Source: Gemmatimonadota bacterium (GTDB lineage: Bacteria > 4572-55 > J002). From it: 56,384 nt of DNA. Below, in pieces: positions 25,700 to 35,414 of this stretch. The stretch's first letter is position 1, and each line of letters opens with the position of its first letter. Under the pieces are notes generated by a model, which worked only from the letters and a program-made list of their open reading frames with translations, searched no databases and had not been told where the DNA came from. The stretch lies in the NCBI GenBank assembly GCA_003697105.1, contig RFFQ01000169.1:1-56384 (forward strand). Direction: 5' to 3'. Position numbers and translations under genes: made by a program.

Positions 25700-28600
25700 T
25701 TGATTTATGGGTTTCCCTCTGTTATGATGCAAACAATTCCAATTTTAACAACCCCTTTTCTAAGAACCAGCCCCGATGCCATGGACAACCTCTTACCCCA
25801 TTTTATTCAAGATCGGTTTCTGCACGATGACTATACTGGCAGTTTCCCGGCATTAACCCTTTTTTCCGATATTTCCGGCTTTACTCGCATGACCGAATCC
25901 CTGATGCGACAGGGTGATGAAGGGGCAGAAATTCTCTCCGCTATTCTGAATCGTATTTTTGACCCGATGGTTGATGCCGTCCATGCACATGGAGGATTTG
26001 TCGCCACATTTGCCGGCGATGCCTTTACCGCTATTTTTCCCCTCGATGGTAGCGGCGTTCCAGAACACGTTCTGGCGTGCATCCATGAATTCCAGCAACT
26101 TTTCCGGTTACACGGGATTCAACATACCCCGTTCGGTAATTATAGTCTGAAGTTGAAGATAGGGCTTTCCGCCGGTGAGGTGCAGTGGGGTATTTTAGGT
26201 GACCAGAAAAAGGCGTTTTTCTTCCGGGGAGAGGGGATTTCCGGATGTGTGTACGCCGAACATTATGCCGAAAAAAATCAGATTATCGCGGATCAACATG
26301 CGCTACGCCATTTACCGGCGAATTATCTTCACATACACCCCCTCACCGATGGGATGTATGCCCGCCTTGAATTTAAGCGTCTCCCAGAGACCCTAGCGGA
26401 CACCCCCCGGGAGTTCCCTCAGCTCTCTGCGGAGGTAATTGCTCAATTCTTCCCCCCCGTCTTGACCCATTATACCGGTAGTGGGGAATTCCGCAACGTG
26501 GTGCCACTCTTTTTAGCTTTTGATGGGCTTTCCACTCATACCGAATTAAATTTATTTGTCACAATCCTGATCGAACAGGTGGATGCCTTTTCCGGCTATC
26601 TTAACAAGCTGGATTTCGGGGATAAAGGTAATATCGCCCTCTGTGTGTGGGGTGCGCCGGTTGCCTTTGAGGATAACATCGGACGGGCATTAGATTTTAT
26701 CCTAACCTTGAACGAAATCATTGCCCAAACACCGGCACTAAATCATGTAAAACTACGTACCGGCATCACCTATGGCGTTGCGTTTGCCGGAATTGTGGGG
26801 GGAGCAAAACGGAGCGAATATACCGTACTCGGTGATACCGTCAATCTCGCCGCCCGGCTGATGGTGAATGCCCCCGCCGGTGAAATCTGGATTTCTGAAT
26901 CGATCTTTCGTCCGGCACACCGGCGCTACGAGATGGATTTTTTAGGCAAATTGCACTTTAAGGGGAAATCAGACCCATTGCCGGTCTTTCGGCTGCTCTC
27001 CAAAAAGCACATTCAGGCGATGCGGTATGCCGGCAATTTTGTGGGGCGCTCCGCGGAATTAAAACAGGCGCTACAACTCTTACAGCCGCTAGATCAGGGT
27101 CAATTTGGCGGGATTTTATACATCTATGGGGAAGCGGGTGTGGGGAAGTCTCGCTTTGTTTATGAACTACAACAACGAACGCCCCATGTTCGCTGGGTTC
27201 TGCTACCATGTGATGGCATTTTGCGCAAAGCCTTCAACCCGTTCAATCACTTTTTGATGCGCTTTTTTGACCAGCACACCGGTGCCGACCCCGCTGAAAA
27301 TCAGATGCATTTTGAAGCCCAATTTCAAGCATTGATCGACCAAACCCAATCACCCGGAATTCGAGCGGAATTGAATCGATTAAAATCGATCTTGGCCGGA
27401 TTTTTAGGGATCGAGTACCCGGATTCACTCTACCAGCGGCTAGACCCCAAATTGCGGTATGAAAACACGTTATATGCCTTCCGGGAGGTCTTTCGTGCCT
27501 TGAGCGAGTCCCAACCGTTAATTCTGGAAGTGGAGGACCTTCACTGGATCGACGAAGATTCCCTGAAGGCATTCCAGATTATCACGCGCGGTTTAAAAGA
27601 TAGACCTGCCTTAGTGCTGGTTGTCAGCCGATACCGCGATGATGGCTCCAAACCGCGCTTGGAAACCAAAACAAAATGGGTGGAGATCGACCTAAACACC
27701 CTCTCAGATGACGGTATTTTGGAGATCGCCGAAGAGCGTTTGCAAGGCACGGTTTCGGGCAAATTGTACGAAGTGCTGAAGCTCCGGACACAAGGTAACC
27801 CGTTTTTCATTGAACAAACCGTGCTCTACTTTCAGGATAGTGAAATTATCCGGCAAGATGAAAATGGTACGTGGGATATTGTCAAATCGGAGGCGGTACT
27901 ACCGGCAACGGTGAACGACCTGCTGGTTGCCCGAATCGATCGCCTCCCGCCGGAATTGAAGGAAGCCGTGCAAATAGCCGCGGTGCTTGGCCAGGAGTTT
28001 GATGTGGTGATTCTGCTGGAAATGCTGCGGCAACGCCACTATCAATGGAGCGCACAAACGTTGGAAAATCAATTGTTAGCCGGTCAGGAGAATAATGTCT
28101 GGTTGATCCTCACGCAGGATCGGAAAGGTCTGTTTGTCCATGCCTTATTGCGCGATGCCGTTTACCGGATCCAACTCCGCACCCGCTTAAAACAGATTCA
28201 TGCCCTCGCGGCAGCAACTATTGAACGCTTGTATGCCGCAGACCAACACACCTATGCCGATTTAGCCTACCATTACCAACAAGCTGAAAACCTCGATAAA
28301 GCCTTAGAATATTTGGAAAAAGCCGGTCTGTTTGCAAAGGAAAATTTTCAGCATGAGAGAGCAATTGAATTTTTCAGTGATTATAATCACTTGGTGTTGC
28401 AGAAACTCGGGTACTCCCCCGAAAACATAGATGAACTCCGCATTTCCTCAGAGAATCGGTATTTCATCGAACGGTATGTCACCGTCCTGAATGAGATTCA
28501 AATTTCTCTTCGGGCGACCGGGCGTTGGGATGAATTAAAAACGGCGGCAGAACGGCAACTAAAATTGGCTAAGAAATTGGAGATACCCGAAAAGCTTTCC

Positions 28601-29452
28601 GAAGCGTACACTGAATTAGGTACTTTCTATATGCTTACCGGTGATTATCAAACGGCAATGACCTATTTTGAAACCGCATTACGCCACCGTAAAATTATAA
28701 ACACCTTACAAAATATGGGTAATATCTACGCCTGGACCGGCCAATTGGATAAGGCTATGAAATGCTTTGAAGATATTCTCAATACCGGTAAAGCCAGCCA
28801 GAATAAAAAGCATATGGCGGCCGCATTTTCAGGAATGGGTATTCTTTACGATCAAATGGGAAGAACCGAAGAGGCGATGGATTACTATCGTAAAAGCTTA
28901 GCTATATTCACCGATTTAAATGATAAGTCTCAAATCGCGCTGATTGTGGGCAATATGGGGGTTGCACATCATTACAATGGGAATTTACAGCAAGCACTAG
29001 AGTGCTACCAAAAAAAATTAGAGATCAGCCGGGAAATCGGTGATAAAATGGAAATTGCGGTGGCTTTGAGCAATATTGGCATCGTTTACTATGAATGGAA
29101 AATGTACCAACAAGCGATGAATTATCATTTGCAAGCATTAGTCATCGCCGAAGAAATCGGCAATAAACGGGGACAAGTTGATGTGTACACCAATATTGCC
29201 AATACTTATAAAGCACAAAAGATTTATCGTAAAGCCGAAAGTTACTACAAAAAAGCAATCTCTATTGCCCGTGACCTTAATCTAAAATATCAACTGGCTG
29301 AAAGTTTAACCGAATACGCTGAAATTCTAATCCATAATGAACAACTTCCGTTGGCAAAAGACTTTCTGGAAGAAGGTCTTGCATTAGCGCAGGAGATTGG
29401 CTATCAAACTTATGTCGAAAAAGCCGAACAACTTAAAAATAGTATTTCCTAA
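25700..29452 (+). CDS. Tandem class III cyclase-homology protein with NTPase and TPR (soluble adenylyl cyclase-like)
   Basis: The order is two class III cyclase-homology domains, an AAA/STAND-type ATPase and a TPR tail, the same order as mammalian soluble adenylyl cyclase. Domain 1 (~45-170) has the metal Asp57 in LFSDISGFT and Asp107 in FAGDAF. Domain 2 (~265-435) has FLAFDGLS, KLRTGITYGVAFAGIVGG and YTVLGDTVNLAARL. The ATPase Walker A is GEAGVGKS (477-484) and Walker B is LILEVEDLHWID. The last ~350 residues are TPR repeats (for example AMDYYRKSLAIFTDLND). The product would be cAMP or cGMP if active. No good ribosome site marks the start: 25700, 25724 and 25781 are all possible ATGs. Confidence 0.88.
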   Translation: MIYGFPSVMMQTIPILTTPFLRTSPDAMDNLLPHFIQDRFLHDDYTGSFPALTLFSDISGFTRMTESLMRQGDEGAEILSAILNRIFDPMVDAVHAHGGFVATFAGDAFTAIFPLDGSGVPEHVLACIHEFQQLFRLHGIQHTPFGNYSLKLKIGLSAGEVQWGILGDQKKAFFFRGEGISGCVYAEHYAEKNQIIADQHALRHLPANYLHIHPLTDGMYARLEFKRLPETLADTPREFPQLSAEVIAQFFPPVLTHYTGSGEFRNVVPLFLAFDGLSTHTELNLFVTILIEQVDAFSGYLNKLDFGDKGNIALCVWGAPVAFEDNIGRALDFILTLNEIIAQTPALNHVKLRTGITYGVAFAGIVGGAKRSEYTVLGDTVNLAARLMVNAPAGEIWISESIFRPAHRRYEMDFLGKLHFKGKSDPLPVFRLLSKKHIQAMRYAGNFVGRSAELKQALQLLQPLDQGQFGGILYIYGEAGVGKSRFVYELQQRTPHVRWVLLPCDGILRKAFNPFNHFLMRFFDQHTGADPAENQMHFEAQFQALIDQTQSPGIRAELNRLKSILAGFLGIEYPDSLYQRLDPKLRYENTLYAFREVFRALSESQPLILEVEDLHWIDEDSLKAFQIITRGLKDRPALVLVVSRYRDDGSKPRLETKTKWVEIDLNTLSDDGILEIAEERLQGTVSGKLYEVLKLRTQGNPFFIEQTVLYFQDSEIIRQDENGTWDIVKSEAVLPATVNDLLVARIDRLPPELKEAVQIAAVLGQEFDVVILLEMLRQRHYQWSAQTLENQLLAGQENNVWLILTQDRKGLFVHALLRDAVYRIQLRTRLKQIHALAAATIERLYAADQHTYADLAYHYQQAENLDKALEYLEKAGLFAKENFQHERAIEFFSDYNHLVLQKLGYSPENIDELRISSENRYFIERYVTVLNEIQISLRATGRWDELKTAAERQLKLAKKLEIPEKLSEAYTELGTFYMLTGDYQTAMTYFETALRHRKIINTLQNMGNIYAWTGQLDKAMKCFEDILNTGKASQNKKHMAAAFSGMGILYDQMGRTEEAMDYYRKSLAIFTDLNDKSQIALIVGNMGVAHHYNGNLQQALECYQKKLEISREIGDKMEIAVALSNIGIVYYEWKMYQQAMNYHLQALVIAEEIGNKRGQVDVYTNIANTYKAQKIYRKAESYYKKAISIARDLNLKYQLAESLTEYAEILIHNEQLPLAKDFLEEGLALAQEIGYQTYVEKAEQLKNSIS

Positions 29453-29512
29453 GCGAGGGGAAGGTAGTAAATCCGTCCAGTGTTTTAACCCTTTTTTCAG
29501 GAGGAGATCATC

Positions 29513-32500
29513 ATGTTGATCCGCTTAAATTTAATTTTTAGCCTCATTGTTTTGCTATTCACTACCAGCGTTGCAGAGACATTATTTGAGGTGAAAGATG
29601 AAGCCGGACAACCCATTTTCGCCGTGACTTCGGAAGGGATTATTGTGCGAAATGCGGCAGGGGATACACTTATGAAAGTGGATAATTCCCAAATTTTAAT
29701 GGTGATTGATCAAGGTTCAGAAGATGGACGTGCACCGGCGCGGAGTTTTGCTATCGGACAAGGGTCGAGTTTGAATCGCGAAGGGGAAATCAATGATTTG
29801 ATCATGACTGTCAGTGATGATGAAGTGCGTATTAATTTGCGTGAAAGTGGGGTAGAGCGGGCACCGGCGCGGAGTTTTGCTATTGGGCAAGGGTCCAGTT
29901 TAAATCGGGAGGATAATGCCGAATTTTTCACCCTTTCCCCGGACTCCGTTGCGGATATTATCATTGATGAGCCGCGGATGGTCTGGTATCCGCAGCGGGA
30001 AGCCTTTCGCGTCGGGCGGGTTATGATCGAACATCCCGATAGCGTCGGTTTCAATTCCACCGGCACGGGCTACCATGCGCTGGCAATTGGAAATTTTTCA
30101 CAATCAATGGGATACGAAACCGTGGCACGCGGTGACTTTTCCACGGCTATCGGGCGGGAAAGTGTCGCTCAGGCGAATAATTCGTTTGCATTTGGTCAGG
30201 AAGCTCAAGCCTTAAAGCAGGGTTCATTTGCCTTGGGGTTTAATGCCACTGCCGATGCCCGTAACTCCTTTGCGTTGGGGCAGGATGCGTATACCCAAGG
30301 GGTCAATACGGTTGCGCTGGGGTTTGGGGCGACAGCGGTGGGACGGAATTCCTTTGCTCAAGGGCGTAATGCCACCTCCGCTGGGCTTAGCTCTTTTGCT
30401 TTAGGGGATAGCAGTTTTTCAACCGGCAGTAATTCGTTTGCCATTGGGCGTAAATGTTTTGCCGGTGGTCAGATTGAAGCCGACGATCCGGCAGCAAATA
30501 CATTTGCCATCGGGTTTGACTCTTATGCTGGCGGATTGGGTTCATTTGCGCTGGGGAGTAGTGTGGGGGCGGAAGGTGCCAGTGCGTTTGCTCTGGGTTT
30601 TGAATCCTATGCGGGCGGGGTCGGTTCGTTCGTTTTAGGTACTCATTCCGGGGCAAATGGGGAAAATTCGTTTGCCTTAGGTTTTGAGAATGGCGCGGAG
30701 GGACGGAGTTCTTTTGCCTTGGGCGAACGTTCAAATGCTGCTGGCGAAGGTGCCTATGCCATCGGTTCTGGTGTGTCCGCCGAGGGCAATAACTCATACG
30801 CTATTGGACAAAACTGTGTCGCGGGATATTTTGTCACCGCTGAAGGGGATACCATTCGCGGCGAAAACTCCTTTTCTATTGGGGCAGAATCGTATGCCGG
30901 TGGGGTTGGTTCCTATGCCCTCGGTACCCGTTCTGCTGCTGCCGGGGCAAATTCCTTTGCGTTAGGGTTTGAGAATGTCGCGGCGGGTATCAGTTCTTTT
31001 GCCATTGGGGATCATGCTGTATCCGAAGGAGAAGGCGCCTACGCCATCGGGTCACATGCCAGCACTTACGGCTCCGGTTCATACGCACTGGGCGATAGCT
31101 CCCAATCCACGGGAAGTAATTCCTTTGCTATTGGCAAAAATTGTGTCGCGGGTGGACGAATTGCAAACGGGGTATTTTCCGCGAATACGTTTGCGATTGG
31201 CTTCAGTTCTGATGCCAGCGGTGCTGGATCATTTGCGATTGGGAGTGAATCGGAAGCAAGCGGCGCGAGTTCGTTCGCCATCGGGTTGCAGAGTTCCTCT
31301 CGCGGCGCCAATTCCTTTGCCCTCGGTGCGGAAGCGGTCGCGGATGGGTTGGGTTCATACGCCATCGGTTCTAACGCTGTTGCAGAGCGGCAATCTGCCT
31401 ATGCGCTGGGTTCAAATACCTATGCCTCGGGGACAGGGTCTTTTGGAATCGGATTTGACGCGGCGGCCGTCGGCGAAAATGCGCTGGCACTCGGGCGAGA
31501 TGTGGTCGCTTTTAGCCAAAGTGCGGTGGCGTTCGGTGAATCCTGTTTATCGACCGGAATTAACTCTTTTGCTATCGGAAATCTGTGTATTGCGGGAGGG
31601 GATACCGCTAATGGTAACCGAGATTTTGCCGCAAATTCCTTTGCCATTGGGCGAGAATGCCGCGCCGCCGGTGAGGGTTCTTTTGCCATTGGGAATCAAG
31701 CCATTGCGACCGGGCTTAATTCATTCGCGCTGGGGCATGGCTCTGAATCTCGGGGAAGTAGTTCGTTTGCCTTAGGAATTGGCACTTATGCGGATAACTT
31801 TGGGGCGATGGCAACCGGTTTTCAATCCGAAGCGACCGGAAATGTTGCCAACGCTTTTGGGGCATATACCAGTGCCAGCGGGGAGGTGTCCACTGCCATG
31901 GGGTTTGGTGTTTCTACGGCGGGACATGCCGGAGCATTTATTTATGGTGACTATAGTCGTTTTCGGATCGAACTAGATGAAGAAGGGAATCCGTATGCCG
32001 TCCCATCTGACACCCTAGAGGCAGAGTGGGATAATCAATTTATGGTACGGGCTACCGGCGGCGTAAAGTTCATCAGTGGCTATACCGTCGTGGGTGATAC
32101 TGCGATTGGTGTCGTTCTGCCGCGCAATGAGGGGCAATGGCAGATGATTTCCGACCGAAATCGGAAAGAAAACTTTCAGGATGAAAACCCGGCGGAAATT
32201 CTGCAAAAAGTAGCTCAATTACCAGTACAAAGCTGGAATTACAAAGGGCAAGACCCCACCAAACGCCACGTCGGTGTGACGGCGCAAGATTTCTATGAAG
32301 CGTTTCGTATCGGCGTCAGTGACACTACCCTTTCCGCAATGGATGTTGCCGGTATCAACATGCTTGCCATTCAGGCATTGGAAGACCGTACTGCCGAATT
32401 GATGAAGGCGCAAGCGGAAAATGAAGAACTCCGTGCCGAACTCCACCAACTGAAATCCCAAATGCAAGCGTTTGAACATCAACTGCATCAGTTGCAAGCC

Positions 32501-32545
32501 GCCGTTGAAAGCACCACAACACCCGCGGTGGCACGTGTCAAATAA
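29513..32545 (+). CDS. YadA-head-repeat surface protein with S74 chaperone domain
   Basis: A signal peptide (~1-21) and a short N-terminal region precede a long YadA/Hia-head-like beta-roll (~190-805) built from ~14-residue units of SFAIGxxAxAxG type. A Peptidase_S74 intramolecular chaperone follows (~878-960): the self-cleavage Ser880 in MISDRNRKEN with Lys885 five residues later, as in known S74 proteins. The last ~50 residues are a trimeric-looking coiled coil (EELRAELHQLKSQMQAF). No YadA-type membrane anchor is seen, so surface attachment is unclear. The S74 domain would guide trimer folding and then be cut off, leaving the head. A GGAGGAG site precedes the ATG, and a terminator follows. 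Confidence 0.85.
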   Translation: MLIRLNLIFSLIVLLFTTSVAETLFEVKDEAGQPIFAVTSEGIIVRNAAGDTLMKVDNSQILMVIDQGSEDGRAPARSFAIGQGSSLNREGEINDLIMTVSDDEVRINLRESGVERAPARSFAIGQGSSLNREDNAEFFTLSPDSVADIIIDEPRMVWYPQREAFRVGRVMIEHPDSVGFNSTGTGYHALAIGNFSQSMGYETVARGDFSTAIGRESVAQANNSFAFGQEAQALKQGSFALGFNATADARNSFALGQDAYTQGVNTVALGFGATAVGRNSFAQGRNATSAGLSSFALGDSSFSTGSNSFAIGRKCFAGGQIEADDPAANTFAIGFDSYAGGLGSFALGSSVGAEGASAFALGFESYAGGVGSFVLGTHSGANGENSFALGFENGAEGRSSFALGERSNAAGEGAYAIGSGVSAEGNNSYAIGQNCVAGYFVTAEGDTIRGENSFSIGAESYAGGVGSYALGTRSAAAGANSFALGFENVAAGISSFAIGDHAVSEGEGAYAIGSHASTYGSGSYALGDSSQSTGSNSFAIGKNCVAGGRIANGVFSANTFAIGFSSDASGAGSFAIGSESEASGASSFAIGLQSSSRGANSFALGAEAVADGLGSYAIGSNAVAERQSAYALGSNTYASGTGSFGIGFDAAAVGENALALGRDVVAFSQSAVAFGESCLSTGINSFAIGNLCIAGGDTANGNRDFAANSFAIGRECRAAGEGSFAIGNQAIATGLNSFALGHGSESRGSSSFALGIGTYADNFGAMATGFQSEATGNVANAFGAYTSASGEVSTAMGFGVSTAGHAGAFIYGDYSRFRIELDEEGNPYAVPSDTLEAEWDNQFMVRATGGVKFISGYTVVGDTAIGVVLPRNEGQWQMISDRNRKENFQDENPAEILQKVAQLPVQSWNYKGQDPTKRHVGVTAQDFYEAFRIGVSDTTLSAMDVAGINMLAIQALEDRTAELMKAQAENEELRAELHQLKSQMQAFEHQLHQLQAAVESTTTPAVARVK
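29732..29912 (+). repeat. Tandem 129-bp (43-residue) duplication
   Basis: The segment encoding APARSFAIGQGSSLNRE occurs at residues 74-90 and again at 117-133 of the YadA-head protein. The DNA copies beginning at 29732 and 29861 share GCACCGGCGCGGAGTTTTGC exactly and differ at a few third positions afterwards. Confidence 0.8.
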
Positions 32546-32577
32546 GTGTTGATTCTATCTCGATTTGCACTATATTT

Positions 32578-32622
32578 AGCCACAGATGTTGTTTAGACTT
32601 GGCATCTGTGGCTCTCTTTTTG
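32578..32622 (+). terminator. Intrinsic terminator after the YadA-head gene
   Basis: An 11-bp stem (AGCCACAGATG / CATCTGTGGCT, 32578-32588 with 32603-32613) is followed by CTCTTTTT. It excludes an in-frame ATG inside the hairpin (32599) as the start of the next gene. Confidence 0.8.
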
Positions 32623-32646
32623 TCCTTATCCTGGATGGAATCTAGC

Positions 32647-33654
32647 ATGGAAAATTACCAACACCACGCCGAGCATTTCAAAGCCACCTTTGAACGCATT
32701 GAGCAGGAATTGGGCAAGGTGATTGTTGGGCAACGTGCCATTATCCGGCAGGTATTGCTCGCGCTATTTGTGCGAGGTAACGTCTTGCTGGAAGGCGTGC
32801 CGGGGTTGGGTAAAACCCTACTGGTGCGCTCCTTGGCGCAAGTGATGGATTTACAGTTTTCCCGGATTCAATTCACCCCTGATTTGATGCCAGCGGATAT
32901 TCTCGGCACCAATATCGTTGAGGAAAATGAACGGGGTCAGCGGTTTTTCCGCTTCCAACATGGGCCCATTTTCGCCAATCTGATTTTGGCAGATGAGATC
33001 AATCGCGCCACGCCTAAAACACAATCTGCCTTATTAGAAGCCATGCAAGAGCACAGTGTCACGGTGGCAGGGGAAGTCCGCCAACTCGATGAACCGTTTT
33101 TTGTCTTAGCGACTCAAAACCCACTGGAAATGGAGGGTACATACCCCTTGCCAGAAGCGCAACTGGATCGCTTTCTCTTCAAAATTCAAGTGACGTTTCC
33201 CAGCCATGCAGAACTGAGTGAGATCATCGACCGTACCACGACCGGACACCAACCCACGCTGGAAAAAGTCACTTCGGCGACAGAATTGATTGCCTTACAA
33301 CGTCTCGTTCCGTTAGTACCCATTGCCAACCACGTTAAAGATTATGCCTTGCGGTTGGTCCTGGCGACTCATCCGGAGCAGGCGGACAGTCCGGAAATTA
33401 CCAAACAGTACATTCGCTACGGCTCAAGTCCCCGTGGAGTGCAAGCGATCATTCTTGCCGCTAAAGCACTTGCTCTATTGGATGACCGTTACAATGTCAG
33501 TTTTGATGATATTCAGGCGGTGTTTCATCCGGCGTTGCGCCACCGGCTGATCCGGAATTTTGAAGGTGAAGCTGAAGGTATTTTGCCAGATACCATCCTA
33601 GACCAAATTTTAACTGCTATCCCCACCGATTCTCTCCTCACAAACGAGACGTAG
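32647..33654 (+). CDS. MoxR-family AAA+ ATPase
   Basis: This is a MoxR AAA+ chaperone of 336 residues from the chosen start. GNVLLEGVPGLGKTLLVRSL contains Walker A, LILADEINRATPKTQSALLE contains Walker B, and AMQEHSVTV, FFVLATQNPLEMEGTYPLPE and AQLDRFLFKI follow in the family's order. MoxR ATPases help insert cofactors or mature protein complexes, often with VWA-domain proteins; none is adjacent here. The start is either 32635 or 32647; I chose MENYQHH, which fits the usual N-terminus. The stop is 2 bp before the PilS-like kinase ATG, so the two form one transcript. Confidence 0.9.
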   Translation: MENYQHHAEHFKATFERIEQELGKVIVGQRAIIRQVLLALFVRGNVLLEGVPGLGKTLLVRSLAQVMDLQFSRIQFTPDLMPADILGTNIVEENERGQRFFRFQHGPIFANLILADEINRATPKTQSALLEAMQEHSVTVAGEVRQLDEPFFVLATQNPLEMEGTYPLPEAQLDRFLFKIQVTFPSHAELSEIIDRTTTGHQPTLEKVTSATELIALQRLVPLVPIANHVKDYALRLVLATHPEQADSPEITKQYIRYGSSPRGVQAIILAAKALALLDDRYNVSFDDIQAVFHPALRHRLIRNFEGEAEGILPDTILDQILTAIPTDSLLTNET

Positions 33655-33656
33655 TC

Positions 33657-35414
33657 ATGTCACCGCGCTCCAACGGATTCCCAAACGAACAGGTCGAACT
33701 CCATCACCGCGTCCGTGCCTTGATGATCTTCCGGTTAATCGTGATGACCGGCTTACTGGTCATTGGTATTTTAATCCTTGATAAAGGGGATTTCCCGTAT
33801 GCGTTGGGCCCCATTTACGGTATTATCATCGCCGGTTACGTGTTGACCCTTATTTATTGGATTCTACTAGAGTTACGGATATCCTACTTTTGGTTACTTT
33901 ATACCCAGTTGTTCATTGATGCCGTACTTCAGACCGGTTTGGTGCATTTTTCGGGTGGGATTACCAGCCAATACATCATTTTATACCCGTTGATCATCCT
34001 TGCCGGCAGTATTTTTTATCAGGTTTCCGGGGGGTTGATCATTTGTACCTGGTCATCTATTCTGTTTTCCCTCGCAATCTGGCTGGAGTACACCGGACGC
34101 CTACCACAGGTCATCCGTGATGAAGAGGCGCGTTATATCTCCGGTAGTATGGTTTTTCTGCGGGTGTATCTGCATATCTGTTTTTTCTATCTGATTGCTT
34201 TTTTAGGGGGATTTCTCTCCGAGCGTGCGGAACGGAAACGCCGCGAAGCGTTGCAAGCCACAACCGAACTCCAACGGGTGCGTCTCAACACGGACGACAT
34301 TCTGCGCAATATGAGCAGTGGCTTGATCACCATTGATGAACAAGGACGGTTGGTTTCTTTCAATCGTGCCGCCGCCCGAATTTTAGGATGCCCCTATGAG
34401 GAAAATTACACCGGACGCGATTGCATGGAATTATTTGACCGCCATTTGCGCGAATTTGGAACACGTTTGATTCGAGTCCTTCATGAGGGGATTTTGCATG
34501 ACAGCTATGAATTGATGATTCTCCCTCCCGGGGCATCGACCTATCGCCCCATTGGCGTCAAAACGACCCTGTTGACCGAAACCGATGGGCAAAAACGGGG
34601 GGTTATTGCCTTGTTTGAAGACCTAACCGATCAAAAACGGTTGGAAGAACGAATTCGGCGTTCCGACCGGTTGGCGGCGGTGGGACGTCTCTCTGCCGGG
34701 ATCGCTCATGAAATCCGCAACCCGTTAGCCTCCATTAGCGGTGCGGTACAGATGCTGAAAGACGAATTAAAATTGGAAGATGATAACCTAAGATTGTTAA
34801 ATTTAGTAGTTCGCGAGTCCGACCGTTTGAATGGGATTATTGGCAACTTTCTCTATTTTTCTCGCCTTGAAACGGCTACCGAGATGCGCGACATCCATTT
34901 ACAGCGACTAATGGACGATCTATTTTTTCTGATTAAAAATCGCCCTGATGTGGTGGAACATGAACACGAGTTGGAATACGAAATTAACATTGATGCTGAC
35001 CTGATTGTTTACGGCAATCTGGACCAATTGGAACAGTTGTTCCTAAATCTCTGTTTAAATGCGTTACAAGCGATGGACTACGCTGGGCAGATACGTATCA
35101 CCGCCTATCAGGATGATTTGGAATGGGTGGTTATCCACTTTTCAGATACCGGTAAAGGGATCGCCCCCGATCAAATGGATAAAATTTTTGACCCCTTTTA
35201 TACCAATCGTCGTGGAGGTACCGGATTAGGCTTGGCGATTGTAAGCCGCATTATCGAAAACCATCGCGGTGAAATTCGGGTAGAAAGCACGCCCCATCGA
35301 GGTACGACATTTGTGTTACGTCTGCCGAGCACTCCTCCCACCACGATTGGACGTCCGCAGCACAGCGTATCTTCATCCGCTTCAACCGTACCGACCCCAA
35401 CATCACCGGTGTAA
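33657..35414 (+). CDS. PilS-like membrane sensor histidine kinase
   Basis: Six hydrophobic segments occupy ~20-190, including LVHFSGGITSQYIILYPLII, which resembles the PilS membrane region. A coiled coil and PAS domain follow (~205-330, ILRNMSSGLITIDEQGRLV). HisKA has His351 in SAGIAHEIRNPLASISGA, and HATPase_c has NLCLNALQAM, DTGKGIAPDQM and GGTGLGLAIVSRI. This is the NtrB/PilS type, normally paired with a sigma-54-dependent response regulator such as PilR. No such regulator follows. The next open frame is an intein-like protein 314 bp downstream. The C-terminus ends in a low-complexity Ser/Thr/Pro tail. Confidence 0.88.
   Translation: MSPRSNGFPNEQVELHHRVRALMIFRLIVMTGLLVIGILILDKGDFPYALGPIYGIIIAGYVLTLIYWILLELRISYFWLLYTQLFIDAVLQTGLVHFSGGITSQYIILYPLIILAGSIFYQVSGGLIICTWSSILFSLAIWLEYTGRLPQVIRDEEARYISGSMVFLRVYLHICFFYLIAFLGGFLSERAERKRREALQATTELQRVRLNTDDILRNMSSGLITIDEQGRLVSFNRAAARILGCPYEENYTGRDCMELFDRHLREFGTRLIRVLHEGILHDSYELMILPPGASTYRPIGVKTTLLTETDGQKRGVIALFEDLTDQKRLEERIRRSDRLAAVGRLSAGIAHEIRNPLASISGAVQMLKDELKLEDDNLRLLNLVVRESDRLNGIIGNFLYFSRLETATEMRDIHLQRLMDDLFFLIKNRPDVVEHEHELEYEINIDADLIVYGNLDQLEQLFLNLCLNALQAMDYAGQIRITAYQDDLEWVVIHFSDTGKGIAPDQMDKIFDPFYTNRRGGTGLGLAIVSRIIENHRGEIRVESTPHRGTTFVLRLPSTPPTTIGRPQHSVSSSASTVPTPTSPV

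Noticed and set aside
30969-31775. 268-codon plus-strand frame inside the YadA-head gene
   Set aside because: It is an out-of-frame reading of a repetitive, compositionally biased gene and has no ribosome site.
32599-32646. Upstream start of the MoxR gene at 32599
   Set aside because: That ATG lies within the terminator stem-loop of the preceding gene.
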